Source: JANNYA01 sp031409855
GTDB taxonomy: Bacteria; Pseudomonadota; Gammaproteobacteria; Xanthomonadales; SZUA-5
Assembly: GCA_031409855.1 (NCBI GenBank)
Contig: JANNYA010000219.1
Span: 1 to 32,340, forward strand
DNA: 32,340 nucleotides
Reading direction: 5' to 3'
In this document: in pieces, positions 26,071 through 32,340 of the stretch
How positions within the stretch are numbered: the first letter of the stretch is position 1
Layout: each line of letters starts with the position of its first letter
Program-made: the position numbers and the translations under genes
The notes under the pieces: model-generated
What the model was told of the DNA's origin: nothing
Database searches by the model: none
What the model saw: only the letters and a program-made list of their open reading frames with translations

Positions 26071-26969
26071 AATTTAAAGACTATTACCAACTTCTAGGCA
26101 TCGCGCCGAATGCGACTGAGGCAGAAATCAAGTCTGGCTATCGCAAGCAAGCGCGTAAATATCACCCGGACATTAATAAGGAAAAGAGCGCGGAAGAACG
26201 CTTCAAAGACATCAATGAAGCGAATGAAGCGCTAAAAGACGCGAAAAAGCGCGCTTCCTACGATCAATTGCGCGCCAGCGGCATTAAAGAAGGTGAGGAA
26301 ATCAACGAAAGTCGTTACGGCGGCTTTGGTGGTGGCGGCCACACAGGCGGTGGCGGCGAAGATTTTTCGGATTTATTCGAGAATTTGTTTCGCGAACAAG
26401 AAGGCCGTGGCCGGGGCAGATCACGCGTGCGCAAAGGCGAGGATGTGCGCACCAAGCTTGGCGTATCGCTAGATATGGCGCACAAGGGCGGGGTACAGCG
26501 CATTACCCTGAGTGGGCCTGCCGGGCAGCGTAGTTTGGAGGTCAAAATCCCGGCGGGTATTCAACCCGGCAAGGTGATTCGGCTGGCAAATCAAGGCGAT
26601 GCGGGCTCCGGCATGGGCGCGCCGAATGGCGATTTATTATTAGAAATCAGCCACTTGCCGCACCCACAGTTCGAGTTGACCGGCACGGGCAATACCGACG
26701 TACTGTTTCGCTTGAAGCTGCTGCCCTGGGCTGCGGCGCTGGGCACCAAGGCAGAAGTGGCGACGCTGGACGGCAATGTCGAGCTAGGCATCCCTGCCGG
26801 TTCGAACGCAGGACGTAAATTGCGCTTGAAAGGACGCGGCTTTGGGCCACAGCCCGGGGATCATTATGTGCAGGTCGAGCTGGTCAACCCGGACACGCTG
26901 GACGATAGTGATCGTGCCACCTTTGCAATCCTGGCAAAACATTTCGCCGCGAAAACGCCTAGCGCGTGA
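26067..26969 (+). CDS. cbpA: CbpA-like J-domain co-chaperone (type II DnaJ)
   Basis: The 300-aa co-chaperone stimulates the DnaK ATPase. The J domain (~1-68) has DYYQLLGIAPNATEAEIKSGYR and the essential HPD motif in KYHPDINKEK. A Gly-rich linker follows (GGFGGGGHTGGGGEDFSDLF), then two DnaJ C-terminal beta domains (LGVSLDMAHKGGVQRITLSGP..., KVIRLANQGDAG, KLRLKGRGFGPQPGDHYVQVEL). The zinc-finger domain of DnaJ is absent, which points to CbpA rather than DnaJ. Start is GTG 26067, overlapping the micro-ORF. The stop overlaps the next gene's GTG. In E. coli cbpA is followed by its modulator cbpM. Here a MOSC gene stands in that place. Confidence 0.9.
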   Translation: MKFKDYYQLLGIAPNATEAEIKSGYRKQARKYHPDINKEKSAEERFKDINEANEALKDAKKRASYDQLRASGIKEGEEINESRYGGFGGGGHTGGGGEDFSDLFENLFREQEGRGRGRSRVRKGEDVRTKLGVSLDMAHKGGVQRITLSGPAGQRSLEVKIPAGIQPGKVIRLANQGDAGSGMGAPNGDLLLEISHLPHPQFELTGTGNTDVLFRLKLLPWAAALGTKAEVATLDGNVELGIPAGSNAGRKLRLKGRGFGPQPGDHYVQVELVNPDTLDDSDRATFAILAKHFAAKTPSA

Positions 26970-27424
26970 GTAAACTCGTTTGGATCGGCGTGCGGCCCGC
27001 GCGCGATTTGGCGATGCTGGCAGTGGCTGTGGCTGAAGTTAGACTCGGGCGTGGTTTGGTCGGTGATCGCTACGGCAAAAATGCGCCAAAACCAGGCGGC
27101 AAACGCGAAATAAGCTTGATTGCATCGCAAGCGATTGCAACGCTTGCCGAACGCCTGGGTGTTGCTGACGGGCGCGATCTATATCCCAAAACCCGGCGCA
27201 ATTTGGTGGTTCAGGACGTCGATCTAGCGAAATTTATCGGCAAGCGCTTTTTTATCGGCCAGGTTGAACTGGAGGGCACTGGCGAGTGCGAGCCCTGCGT
27301 ACGCATGAATTTGGCGTTCGGGCCTGCCGGATTTGCTGCGATGCAGGGCCTAGGCGGGCTGACCGCGCGCGTGATTCAGCCCGGCTTATTGCGAATTGGC
27401 GATATGTTTTCGCAAAAACTGTGA
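26966..27424 (+). CDS. MOSC domain-containing protein
   Basis: This 152-aa stand-alone MOSC domain shows VWIGVRPARD at the start, GLVGDRYGK, KREISLIASQAI, TRRNLVVQDVDLAKFIGKRFFIG, and the conserved Cys region GECEPCVRMNLAF. It ends GLTARVIQPGLLRIGD. MOSC proteins bind the molybdenum cofactor or carry sulfur in molybdoenzyme-related reactions such as N-hydroxylated base reduction. The partner enzyme is not evident here. It starts with a GTG overlapping the cbpA-like stop (GTGA) and is the last gene of the metF operon. Confidence 0.88.
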   Translation: MSKLVWIGVRPARDLAMLAVAVAEVRLGRGLVGDRYGKNAPKPGGKREISLIASQAIATLAERLGVADGRDLYPKTRRNLVVQDVDLAKFIGKRFFIGQVELEGTGECEPCVRMNLAFGPAGFAAMQGLGGLTARVIQPGLLRIGDMFSQKL

Positions 27425-27492
27425 TTTTTGCATTCGCACTGGATTGTAAAAAACCCTAAACTTCGCCCGAAACTTTTTTTAACGGAGCTGCT

Positions 27493-27813
27493 ATGAAACG
27501 TTTGATCCCTGCCCTCGCCGCCATTGCACTGCTGAGCACCTGCTTCGCCCATGCAGATACCCTACTCATTAAACGTACCGACAAGGCGGAAATATCTGCT
27601 GTGCCTAAGCGTGGCGCCACGATGAGCCAAGTCACCTCGCAGTACGGCGCACCGGCGACCAAACACGCAGCGGTGGGTAAACCACCGATTAGCCGTTGGG
27701 ACTACCCCGCATTTTCAGTCTATTTTGAACACAGCCATGTGATTGACGCGGTATTAAAGCGTGCCAGCGAAGCTGAGATCGGCGTCAAACCCGTTGTACA
27801 GCCGACGCGCTAA
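27493..27813 (+). CDS. Small secreted protein of unknown function
   Basis: The 106-aa product has a signal peptide (MKRLIPALAAIALLSTCFAHA, cleavage probably after AHA). The mature part is ~85 residues with the block RGATMSQVTSQYGAPATKHAAVGKPPISRWDYPAFSVYFEHSHVIDAVL. The pattern of a SmpA/BamE-like segment (a small turn motif with QYGAP) followed by RWDYPAFSVYFE suggests a small alpha/beta periplasmic domain. I recognise no named function. GGAG lies seven bases before the ATG. It precedes aguA by 5 bp, so it may belong to the same transcript. Confidence 0.75.
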   Translation: MKRLIPALAAIALLSTCFAHADTLLIKRTDKAEISAVPKRGATMSQVTSQYGAPATKHAAVGKPPISRWDYPAFSVYFEHSHVIDAVLKRASEAEIGVKPVVQPTR

Positions 27814-27818
27814 AGCGT

Positions 27819-28922
27819 ATGCCTGTCAGGAACAAGGTGTCAGGCACGACTTATAAAGCCAGCTGGCGTTTTCCCGCCGAATGGGAGCCGCAAGCCGCCG
27901 TTGTGCTCGCGTGGCCACACGCAGGTACCGATTGGGCACCTTGGTTAAAGGACGTCGAAGTAAGTTACATTGAACTGGCACGCGCTATTTTAATGCGCTC
28001 TAACCTGGTATTGCTGGTCAAAAACAAAACTTTAGAAGCGCGCGCCCTGCGCTTGATTGATCGCGATGATGACCTAATAAGTGGCAAACTGCGCACGACG
28101 CGTTATGACTACGACGACACTTGGCTGCGCGATACCGGGCCAATTAGTTTGAGTAAAATTGTCGCTGGCACCGAGGCTTTTCGCTGGCTGGATTTTAGTT
28201 TTACCGGCTGGGGCGGCAAATATGGTGCGAGCAAGGACGACAAAATCGTCGCGCATTTGGCGGGCTTGCCAGAATTTAGCGCGATTGAACACGTGCCGGT
28301 GCCCTTTGCACTCGAAGGCGGCGCCATCGAATCGGATGGCGCGGGCACGCTGCTAACAACTTGGAATTGCCTGAGCAAACGCCACCCAGAAAAAAGCCGC
28401 GCCCAGATTGAGAAGACACTGAAGCAACATTTGAGCGTGCAGCGGGTTTTATGGCTAGAGCACGGTGAATTGGCGGGCGATGATACTGACGCCCATATCG
28501 ACACTTTGGCGCGCTTTGCCAGCACCGATTGCATCGTCTATCAAAGCTGTGATGATGCGAGCGACCCACATTTTGCGCCTCTTAGTGCGATGGCTGCTGA
28601 AATTGCGCAACTGAAACAAGCGGACGGCAAACCCTATCGCAGCATTGCCCTGCCCTGGGCACCTGTACTGACCGCGAGCGATGGCCGTCGATTAGCCGCA
28701 AGCTACGCCAACTATCTAGTGCTCAATGGCGCGATTTTAATGCCCGGCTATGGCGTGGAAACCGATATTGCGGCGTCGATGCAGTTAAGCCTGGCCTTTC
28801 CTCAGCACGAAATCGTGGTGGTGCCCGCGCGATCACTGATCGAGCAAAATGGCAGCCTGCATTGTGTGACGATGCAGTTGCCGATGGGCACGCTGGGCAC
28901 GCCAGCAAAGTTGATCTCGTAA
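27819..28922 (+). CDS. aguA: Agmatine deiminase
   Basis: Hydrolyses agmatine to N-carbamoylputrescine and ammonia, the first step of the agmatine route to putrescine. The 367-aa product has the guanidino-group-modifying enzyme motifs: FPAEWEPQAAVVLAWPH, RYDYDDTWLRDTGPI, FALEGGAIESDG, WLEHGELAGDDTDAHIDTLARF, and the catalytic Cys349 in NGSLHCVTMQLP. The stretch before FPAEWEPQ is not conserved, so the start is uncertain. ATG 27819 lies in a small imperfect stem-loop, and GTG 27837 is an alternative. aguB follows two genes downstream in the same orientation. Confidence 0.92.
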   Translation: MPVRNKVSGTTYKASWRFPAEWEPQAAVVLAWPHAGTDWAPWLKDVEVSYIELARAILMRSNLVLLVKNKTLEARALRLIDRDDDLISGKLRTTRYDYDDTWLRDTGPISLSKIVAGTEAFRWLDFSFTGWGGKYGASKDDKIVAHLAGLPEFSAIEHVPVPFALEGGAIESDGAGTLLTTWNCLSKRHPEKSRAQIEKTLKQHLSVQRVLWLEHGELAGDDTDAHIDTLARFASTDCIVYQSCDDASDPHFAPLSAMAAEIAQLKQADGKPYRSIALPWAPVLTASDGRRLAASYANYLVLNGAILMPGYGVETDIAASMQLSLAFPQHEIVVVPARSLIEQNGSLHCVTMQLPMGTLGTPAKLIS

Positions 28923-28949
28923 GTTAGCTGACTCTAGACCTGGTTTTTG

Positions 28950-29714
28950 ATGACCGCTATTCTTGCTGTAAAACTCATTTTAGTGCCCGCGTTGATCTAT
29001 CTGGTCACTTGGGTTGGCAACAAATGGGGCCCCGCAGTCGCGGGTTGGCTCTCTGCTTTTCCTATTGTTGCCGGGCCAATTTTGGCGGTGATGACATTCG
29101 AACAGGGTGCACAATTTGGTGCTTCTGCCGCAAAAGGCACTTTGCTTGCTGTCAATGCGATTTTAGTGTTCGGCTTGGTTTATGCCTGGGCTTCCACTAA
29201 ATTCGCAGTACTTGGATCGTTGCTGTGCGCATTGTCGGTCTATGCCATCACGGTTTTTGTCTTAAGTCTGTTGCAAGCACCATTGCTGGCATGCTTTACG
29301 CTGGTAATCGTGATGCTGCTAATAGCACCACGATTTTTGCCCAATTTGAAAATTGAACCTATTTGCCACGCCACACCCAACACCGTCATTTGGCGCATGC
29401 TTGCTGGCGCAATTTTAGTCGCGACGGTCACATTTTTCGCGGCAAATATGGGGCCGCGATTCAGCGGCTTACTTGCCATGTTTCCGGTCATGGGCACGGT
29501 TTTGATTGGATTTTCGCACCACTATTCCGGGCGCAACTTTGCAATTTCCATGCTGCGCGGAATGATGTTTGGCTACTATGCGTTCGCGTGTTTTTGCGCA
29601 ATTTTGGCGCTGTTACTTGCCAGGCATTCGGCCATCATTGCCTTCGGCGGCGCATTGGCATGTGCCCTTGCGGTACAACTGGTGGCAAAACAGTGGATGC
29701 CTAAAGCTGGCTAA
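28950..29714 (+). CDS. Membrane protein with two GlpM-like halves
   Basis: The 254-aa protein is almost entirely hydrophobic, with about eight membrane helices. Two related segments are visible: KWGPAVAGWLSAFPIVAGPIL (26-46) and NMGPRFSGLLAMFPVMGTVLI (166-186). Each is followed by a short polar loop, an A-x-x-x-x-x-G helix and two or three more helices. The second half also resembles the small GlpM family (aGL..FP pattern). This indicates an internal duplication, a plan common in small transporters. It sits between aguA and aguB, so a role in agmatine or putrescine movement is possible but unproven. Start is ATG 28950; a TTG at 28947 is less likely. Confidence 0.65.
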   Translation: MTAILAVKLILVPALIYLVTWVGNKWGPAVAGWLSAFPIVAGPILAVMTFEQGAQFGASAAKGTLLAVNAILVFGLVYAWASTKFAVLGSLLCALSVYAITVFVLSLLQAPLLACFTLVIVMLLIAPRFLPNLKIEPICHATPNTVIWRMLAGAILVATVTFFAANMGPRFSGLLAMFPVMGTVLIGFSHHYSGRNFAISMLRGMMFGYYAFACFCAILALLLARHSAIIAFGGALACALAVQLVAKQWMPKAG

Positions 29715-29794
29715 GTGCTTCAAGACAACACACCAAAAAAACTAGCGTATGTGCTGCTAGCATTTGTATTTATTAGAACCGTGAGTAGCAAAAT

Positions 29795-30727
29795 ATGACC
29801 AACACCCGCCTAAAAGTTGCCCTAATTCAAGATATTGACCGTGGCAGCGTCGAGGCCAATCTAGCGCAAATCGAGCAACAGGTAACTGCCGCAGCAGCGC
29901 ACGGGGCAAAGCTCGTTTTGCTGCAAGAGCTGCACAACGGGCCGTACTTTTGTCAACACCAGTCTGTCGCTGAGTTTGACCGCGCAGAAAGCATTCCCGG
30001 GCCGAGCACGAATCGCTTGGCGGCATTAGCGCGCGCAACCGGTGTGGTATTAGTCAGCTCATTATTTGAGCGCCGCGCCGCAGGGATTTATCACAATACC
30101 AGCGTCGTATTTGAGCGTGATGGCAGTATTGCTGGACGCTATCGAAAAATGCATATTCCCGATGACCCGGGGTTTATGGAGAAATTTTATTTCACGCCCG
30201 GCGACGCCGAGATTTTCGGTGTTGCTGCCACCGAAGCCAATGGCTTCAAGCCGATCCAAACCAGCGTCGGCAAACTGGGCGTGTTGGTGTGTTGGGATCA
30301 ATGGTACCCGGAGGCGGCGCGATTGATGGCGCTGGCGGGCGCGGAAATATTGCTGTATCCGACCGCGATTGGTTGGGATCCAATCGACGCCGAGGATGAA
30401 AAAGTGCGTCAGCGCATGGCGTGGATTTTGAGCCATCGCGGCCACGCGGTCGCGAATGGTTTGCCGGTATTGAGCTGCAATCGCACCGGCTTTGAGGCCC
30501 CGCCCGCGACAGTGCAAGCGGGTGCCACGGGCATACAATTTTGGGGCTCGTCCATCGTGCTTGGGCCACAGGGTGAAATATTGGCAGAAGCCAGCAGCGA
30601 TGCGCCGGAAATTTTGCTTGCCGAGCTGGATTTGCAGCGCTCCGAGCACGTCCGACGTATCTGGCCGTTTTTGCGTGATCGCCGCGTCGATGCCTATGGC
30701 GATTTGTTGCGCAGGTTTCGCGATTGA
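29795..30727 (+). CDS. aguB: N-carbamoylputrescine amidase
   Basis: This nitrilase-superfamily enzyme hydrolyses N-carbamoylputrescine to putrescine, CO2 and ammonia. The 310-aa product has the Glu-Lys-Cys triad in context: LLQELHNGPYF (E45), GRYRKMHIPDDP (K118) and VLVCWDQWYPEAAR (C166). The segment HIPDDPGFMEKFYFTPGD is typical of AguB. Together with aguA it makes a complete agmatine-to-putrescine route, so the organism probably also has arginine decarboxylase elsewhere. Its TGA overlaps a possible TTG start of the acyltransferase. The 80 bp before it have only a weak 5-bp hairpin. Confidence 0.94.
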   Translation: MTNTRLKVALIQDIDRGSVEANLAQIEQQVTAAAAHGAKLVLLQELHNGPYFCQHQSVAEFDRAESIPGPSTNRLAALARATGVVLVSSLFERRAAGIYHNTSVVFERDGSIAGRYRKMHIPDDPGFMEKFYFTPGDAEIFGVAATEANGFKPIQTSVGKLGVLVCWDQWYPEAARLMALAGAEILLYPTAIGWDPIDAEDEKVRQRMAWILSHRGHAVANGLPVLSCNRTGFEAPPATVQAGATGIQFWGSSIVLGPQGEILAEASSDAPEILLAELDLQRSEHVRRIWPFLRDRRVDAYGDLLRRFRD

Positions 30728-31854
30728 AGCAATCCGCATCGAACAACGTGTCTGCCGATAGCGCGTCACCAAGTTTGAATGATGCTTCGTCAGTGAAAGC
30801 AGCGCAGCCATTTTTGGGGCGTACATTGGCGGAGGCGATGAGCCAGGGCTACGATAATTTTTCACTGCTGCGTTTTTTGGCAGCGGCGCTGGTGATTTTC
30901 GGGCACAGCTGGGCTATCGCAAAAAATCCGAGCGGCGTGACCGATTGGATCGGCCAGCATACGCTGGTCTTTTCCGGCACGGTGGCGGTCAATATTTTCT
31001 TCTGGGTGAGCGGCTTTTTAATCACCATGAGCTATCTCCGACGGCCGCAATTTATCCCCTTTATCCTGGCGCGGGTATTGCGCATCTTTCCGGCGCTGAT
31101 TGTTTGCGTGCTTTTGACTGCCTTGGTTTTGGGCAGTGTTTGCACGAGCTTAGCGGTGGCGGAGTATCTCAGGCACCCAGATCTTTGGCGCTACGTCGTA
31201 GGAAGCGCTTCCCTTGTCGATCTGCAGTGGCACCTGCCGGGCGTATTCGAAAGCAACCATTACAAAAGCGTCGTAAACGGCAGTTTGGGTACCTTGACCG
31301 GCGAGCTTCGTTTGTATCTGCTTGTGGTTATTTTCGGTGCATTCGGCTTGTTAGCAAACGCAAAGCGCCTCGGCTGGACGCTGCTAACGTTGACTGCACT
31401 GGCTGTTTTTGCGCCGTCGATTCATATCGTGAAACCCGCGTTTCTTGCCTACAGTGCTTTTTTCGCGTTTGGCGCATTTTGCTATATTTATCGTGCTGTG
31501 GTGCCGCTGAGTGGCTATATAGTCCTAACGCTAGCGTTGCTTTGCTTTGCTTTACGCGGCCAGCCCGGCTATTTTCTGATGTTCTCTGCGTTTACCGCCT
31601 ATGCAACGCTGTGGTTTAGCTATGGGCCGCGTTTGCCATCGCTGGAAAAGTACGGGGATTATTCCTACGGGCTGTATTTGTATGGCTTTCCGATGCAGCA
31701 GTACGTTGCCTATTTGCAGCCGGAGTTGGGGCCATGGGGCTCATTACTGCTCAGTTATCCACTGACAATGGCTTTGGCAATTCCGTCTTGGCATTTTGTC
31801 GAGAAGCCGATGCTGCGGTTTAAATCTAAGCGGAGTTCAAGCCTAGCTACTTAG
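30724..31854 (+). CDS. Membrane acyltransferase (acyltransferase 3/OafA family)
   Basis: The 376-aa polytopic inner-membrane protein has about ten helices. The family core begins at FSLLRFLAAALVIFGHSW, with the conserved Arg and His used for acyl transfer. It continues FFWVSGFLITMSYLRR and ARVLRIFPALIVCV, and ends YSYGLYLYGFPMQQY...FVEKPMLRFKSK. Such enzymes acetylate or acylate surface sugars and other exported molecules. The acceptor is unknown. TTG 30724 overlaps the aguB stop. ATG 30838 (MSQGYDNFSLLRF), just after a GGAGG, is a credible shorter start and would drop a polar 38-residue lead. Its 3' end overlaps the convergent gene by 12 bases. Confidence 0.85.
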   Translation: MKQSASNNVSADSASPSLNDASSVKAAQPFLGRTLAEAMSQGYDNFSLLRFLAAALVIFGHSWAIAKNPSGVTDWIGQHTLVFSGTVAVNIFFWVSGFLITMSYLRRPQFIPFILARVLRIFPALIVCVLLTALVLGSVCTSLAVAEYLRHPDLWRYVVGSASLVDLQWHLPGVFESNHYKSVVNGSLGTLTGELRLYLLVVIFGAFGLLANAKRLGWTLLTLTALAVFAPSIHIVKPAFLAYSAFFAFGAFCYIYRAVVPLSGYIVLTLALLCFALRGQPGYFLMFSAFTAYATLWFSYGPRLPSLEKYGDYSYGLYLYGFPMQQYVAYLQPELGPWGSLLLSYPLTMALAIPSWHFVEKPMLRFKSKRSSSLAT

Positions 31855-32340
31855 CAACTCACTGCGATACTGCACAACCTTATCTAAATCAGCTGCGAGC
31901 TGAATAATGCAAAGCACCTGCGCCTGCCCAAATAAAGTGCGCAGAACGTTTTCGATAGCGCGCAGCTCCCTGGCACGATACGGCTGAATCGCCAATTCAA
32001 GGCTAGTATCGCTGCGCTGTAGCAGCGTCCATTGCGCCAAGGCGAATGGTTTCAGCGCATGGGTGACATCAATATTATTGAGCCACACGCCACCGCAGCT
32101 TCGGTAGCGCACTGGCGCACGACCGCTCAAATCGCGCAGCAGCCACTCGCCTGCACATTGCGCTAAAACGGCGAAATCACCGGTGCGATAGCGCAGCAGC
32201 GGCAGACAAAAATTAAAGCCACCAGAAAGTGTGATTTCGCCTCGTTCACCCAGCGCACAGACGCTGCCATCGGGGCGCAAAATTTCGACGTTGAGTTCAG
32301 GCTGCAATAAAACATAGCCGTCAAGTTTGGCATCAAACAC
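31843..32340 (-). CDS. PaaK/CapK-like adenylate-forming enzyme, C-terminal part only
   Basis: Only the last 165 codons are in the window; the frame is open through the right edge. The visible part has the ANL-superfamily C-terminal core: GERGEITLSGGF, LPLLRYRTGDFAVL (the Tyr-Arg-Thr-Gly-Asp ATP-binding motif), then LLRDLSGRAPVRYRSCGGVWLNNIDVTHAL. This layout is typical of phenylacetate-CoA ligase (PaaK), coenzyme F390 synthetase and CapK-like relatives. The acyl substrate cannot be told from this fragment. Because it converges on a membrane acyltransferase, a role in polymer or surface-molecule acylation is conceivable. Confidence 0.75.
   Translation of the reverse strand: MFDAKLDGYVLLQPELNVEILRPDGSVCALGERGEITLSGGFNFCLPLLRYRTGDFAVLAQCAGEWLLRDLSGRAPVRYRSCGGVWLNNIDVTHALKPFALAQWTLLQRSDTSLELAIQPYRARELRAIENVLRTLFGQAQVLCIIQLAADLDKVVQYRSELLSS

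Noticed and set aside
29742..29760. Possible terminator between the GlpM-like gene and aguB
   Set aside because: The stem ctagc/gctag is only 5 bp, and no T-run follows directly.
30062..30865. 267-codon open frame on the minus strand
   Set aside because: Antisense to aguB, whose catalytic motifs are intact; the product resembles no family I know.
30945..31619. 224-codon open frame on the plus strand
   Set aside because: It is a shifted frame inside the acyltransferase gene, which has the conserved membrane motifs; the alternative product is Arg/Cys-rich and unlike any domain.

Overview
The window looks like an ordinary gammaproteobacterial chromosome segment with one defence island set into it. 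The best guess is a Lysobacterales (Xanthomonadales)-like bacterium. The grounds are a paired agmatine deiminase / N-carbamoylputrescine amidase route to putrescine, a two-domain GlnE, a secreted nuclease with an IPTL-CTERM-like tail, and a secreted propeller protein ending in an LFIDGFE-type tail that I associate with that order. This placement is inference, since no rRNA or marker gene is present.

Layout. 1-1022 (-): 3'-incomplete gene for a secreted delta-60-repeat propeller built from exact 147-bp units. 1299-2522 (+): tonB and exbD. 2522-2761: a 222-bp MITE-like element with 18-bp perfect terminal inverted repeats and a 9-bp target duplication. 8555-2774 (-): a membrane GGDEF sensor overlapping glnE, which regulates glutamine synthetase. 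8663-11632 (+): secreted ExeM/NucH-like nuclease. 11639-12847 (+): class III CoA-transferase.

12914-19898 (+) is the accessory part. It holds a single-chain Type ISP-like restriction-modification enzyme (Mrr-like nuclease, helicase, N6-methylase and specificity domain in 1665 aa), a coupled DUF1016/YhcG PD-(D/E)XK nuclease, a second frameshifted and shortened DUF1016 copy, and an antitoxin-like gene with no toxin. Both DUF1016 genes carry an in-frame perfect palindrome at the same codons. All six base differences between the two copies fall in three base-paired, compensating pairs. I consider this the most interesting signal in the window.

21586-19973 (-): M48 metalloprotease with a C-terminal helical repeat region (BepA-like). 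21626-22243 (+): a likely TusD-TusC fusion. 22456-25050 (+): secreted BNR/sortilin-like propeller with a strong terminator after it. 25148-27424 (+): a tightly overlapping metF / 22-codon ORF / cbpA-like / MOSC operon. 27493-30727 (+): small secreted protein, aguA, a duplicated GlpM-like membrane protein and aguB (agmatine to putrescine). 30724-31854 (+): membrane acyltransferase, converging with the incomplete 3' end of a PaaK/CapK-like adenylating enzyme. No tRNA, rRNA or CRISPR array was seen.
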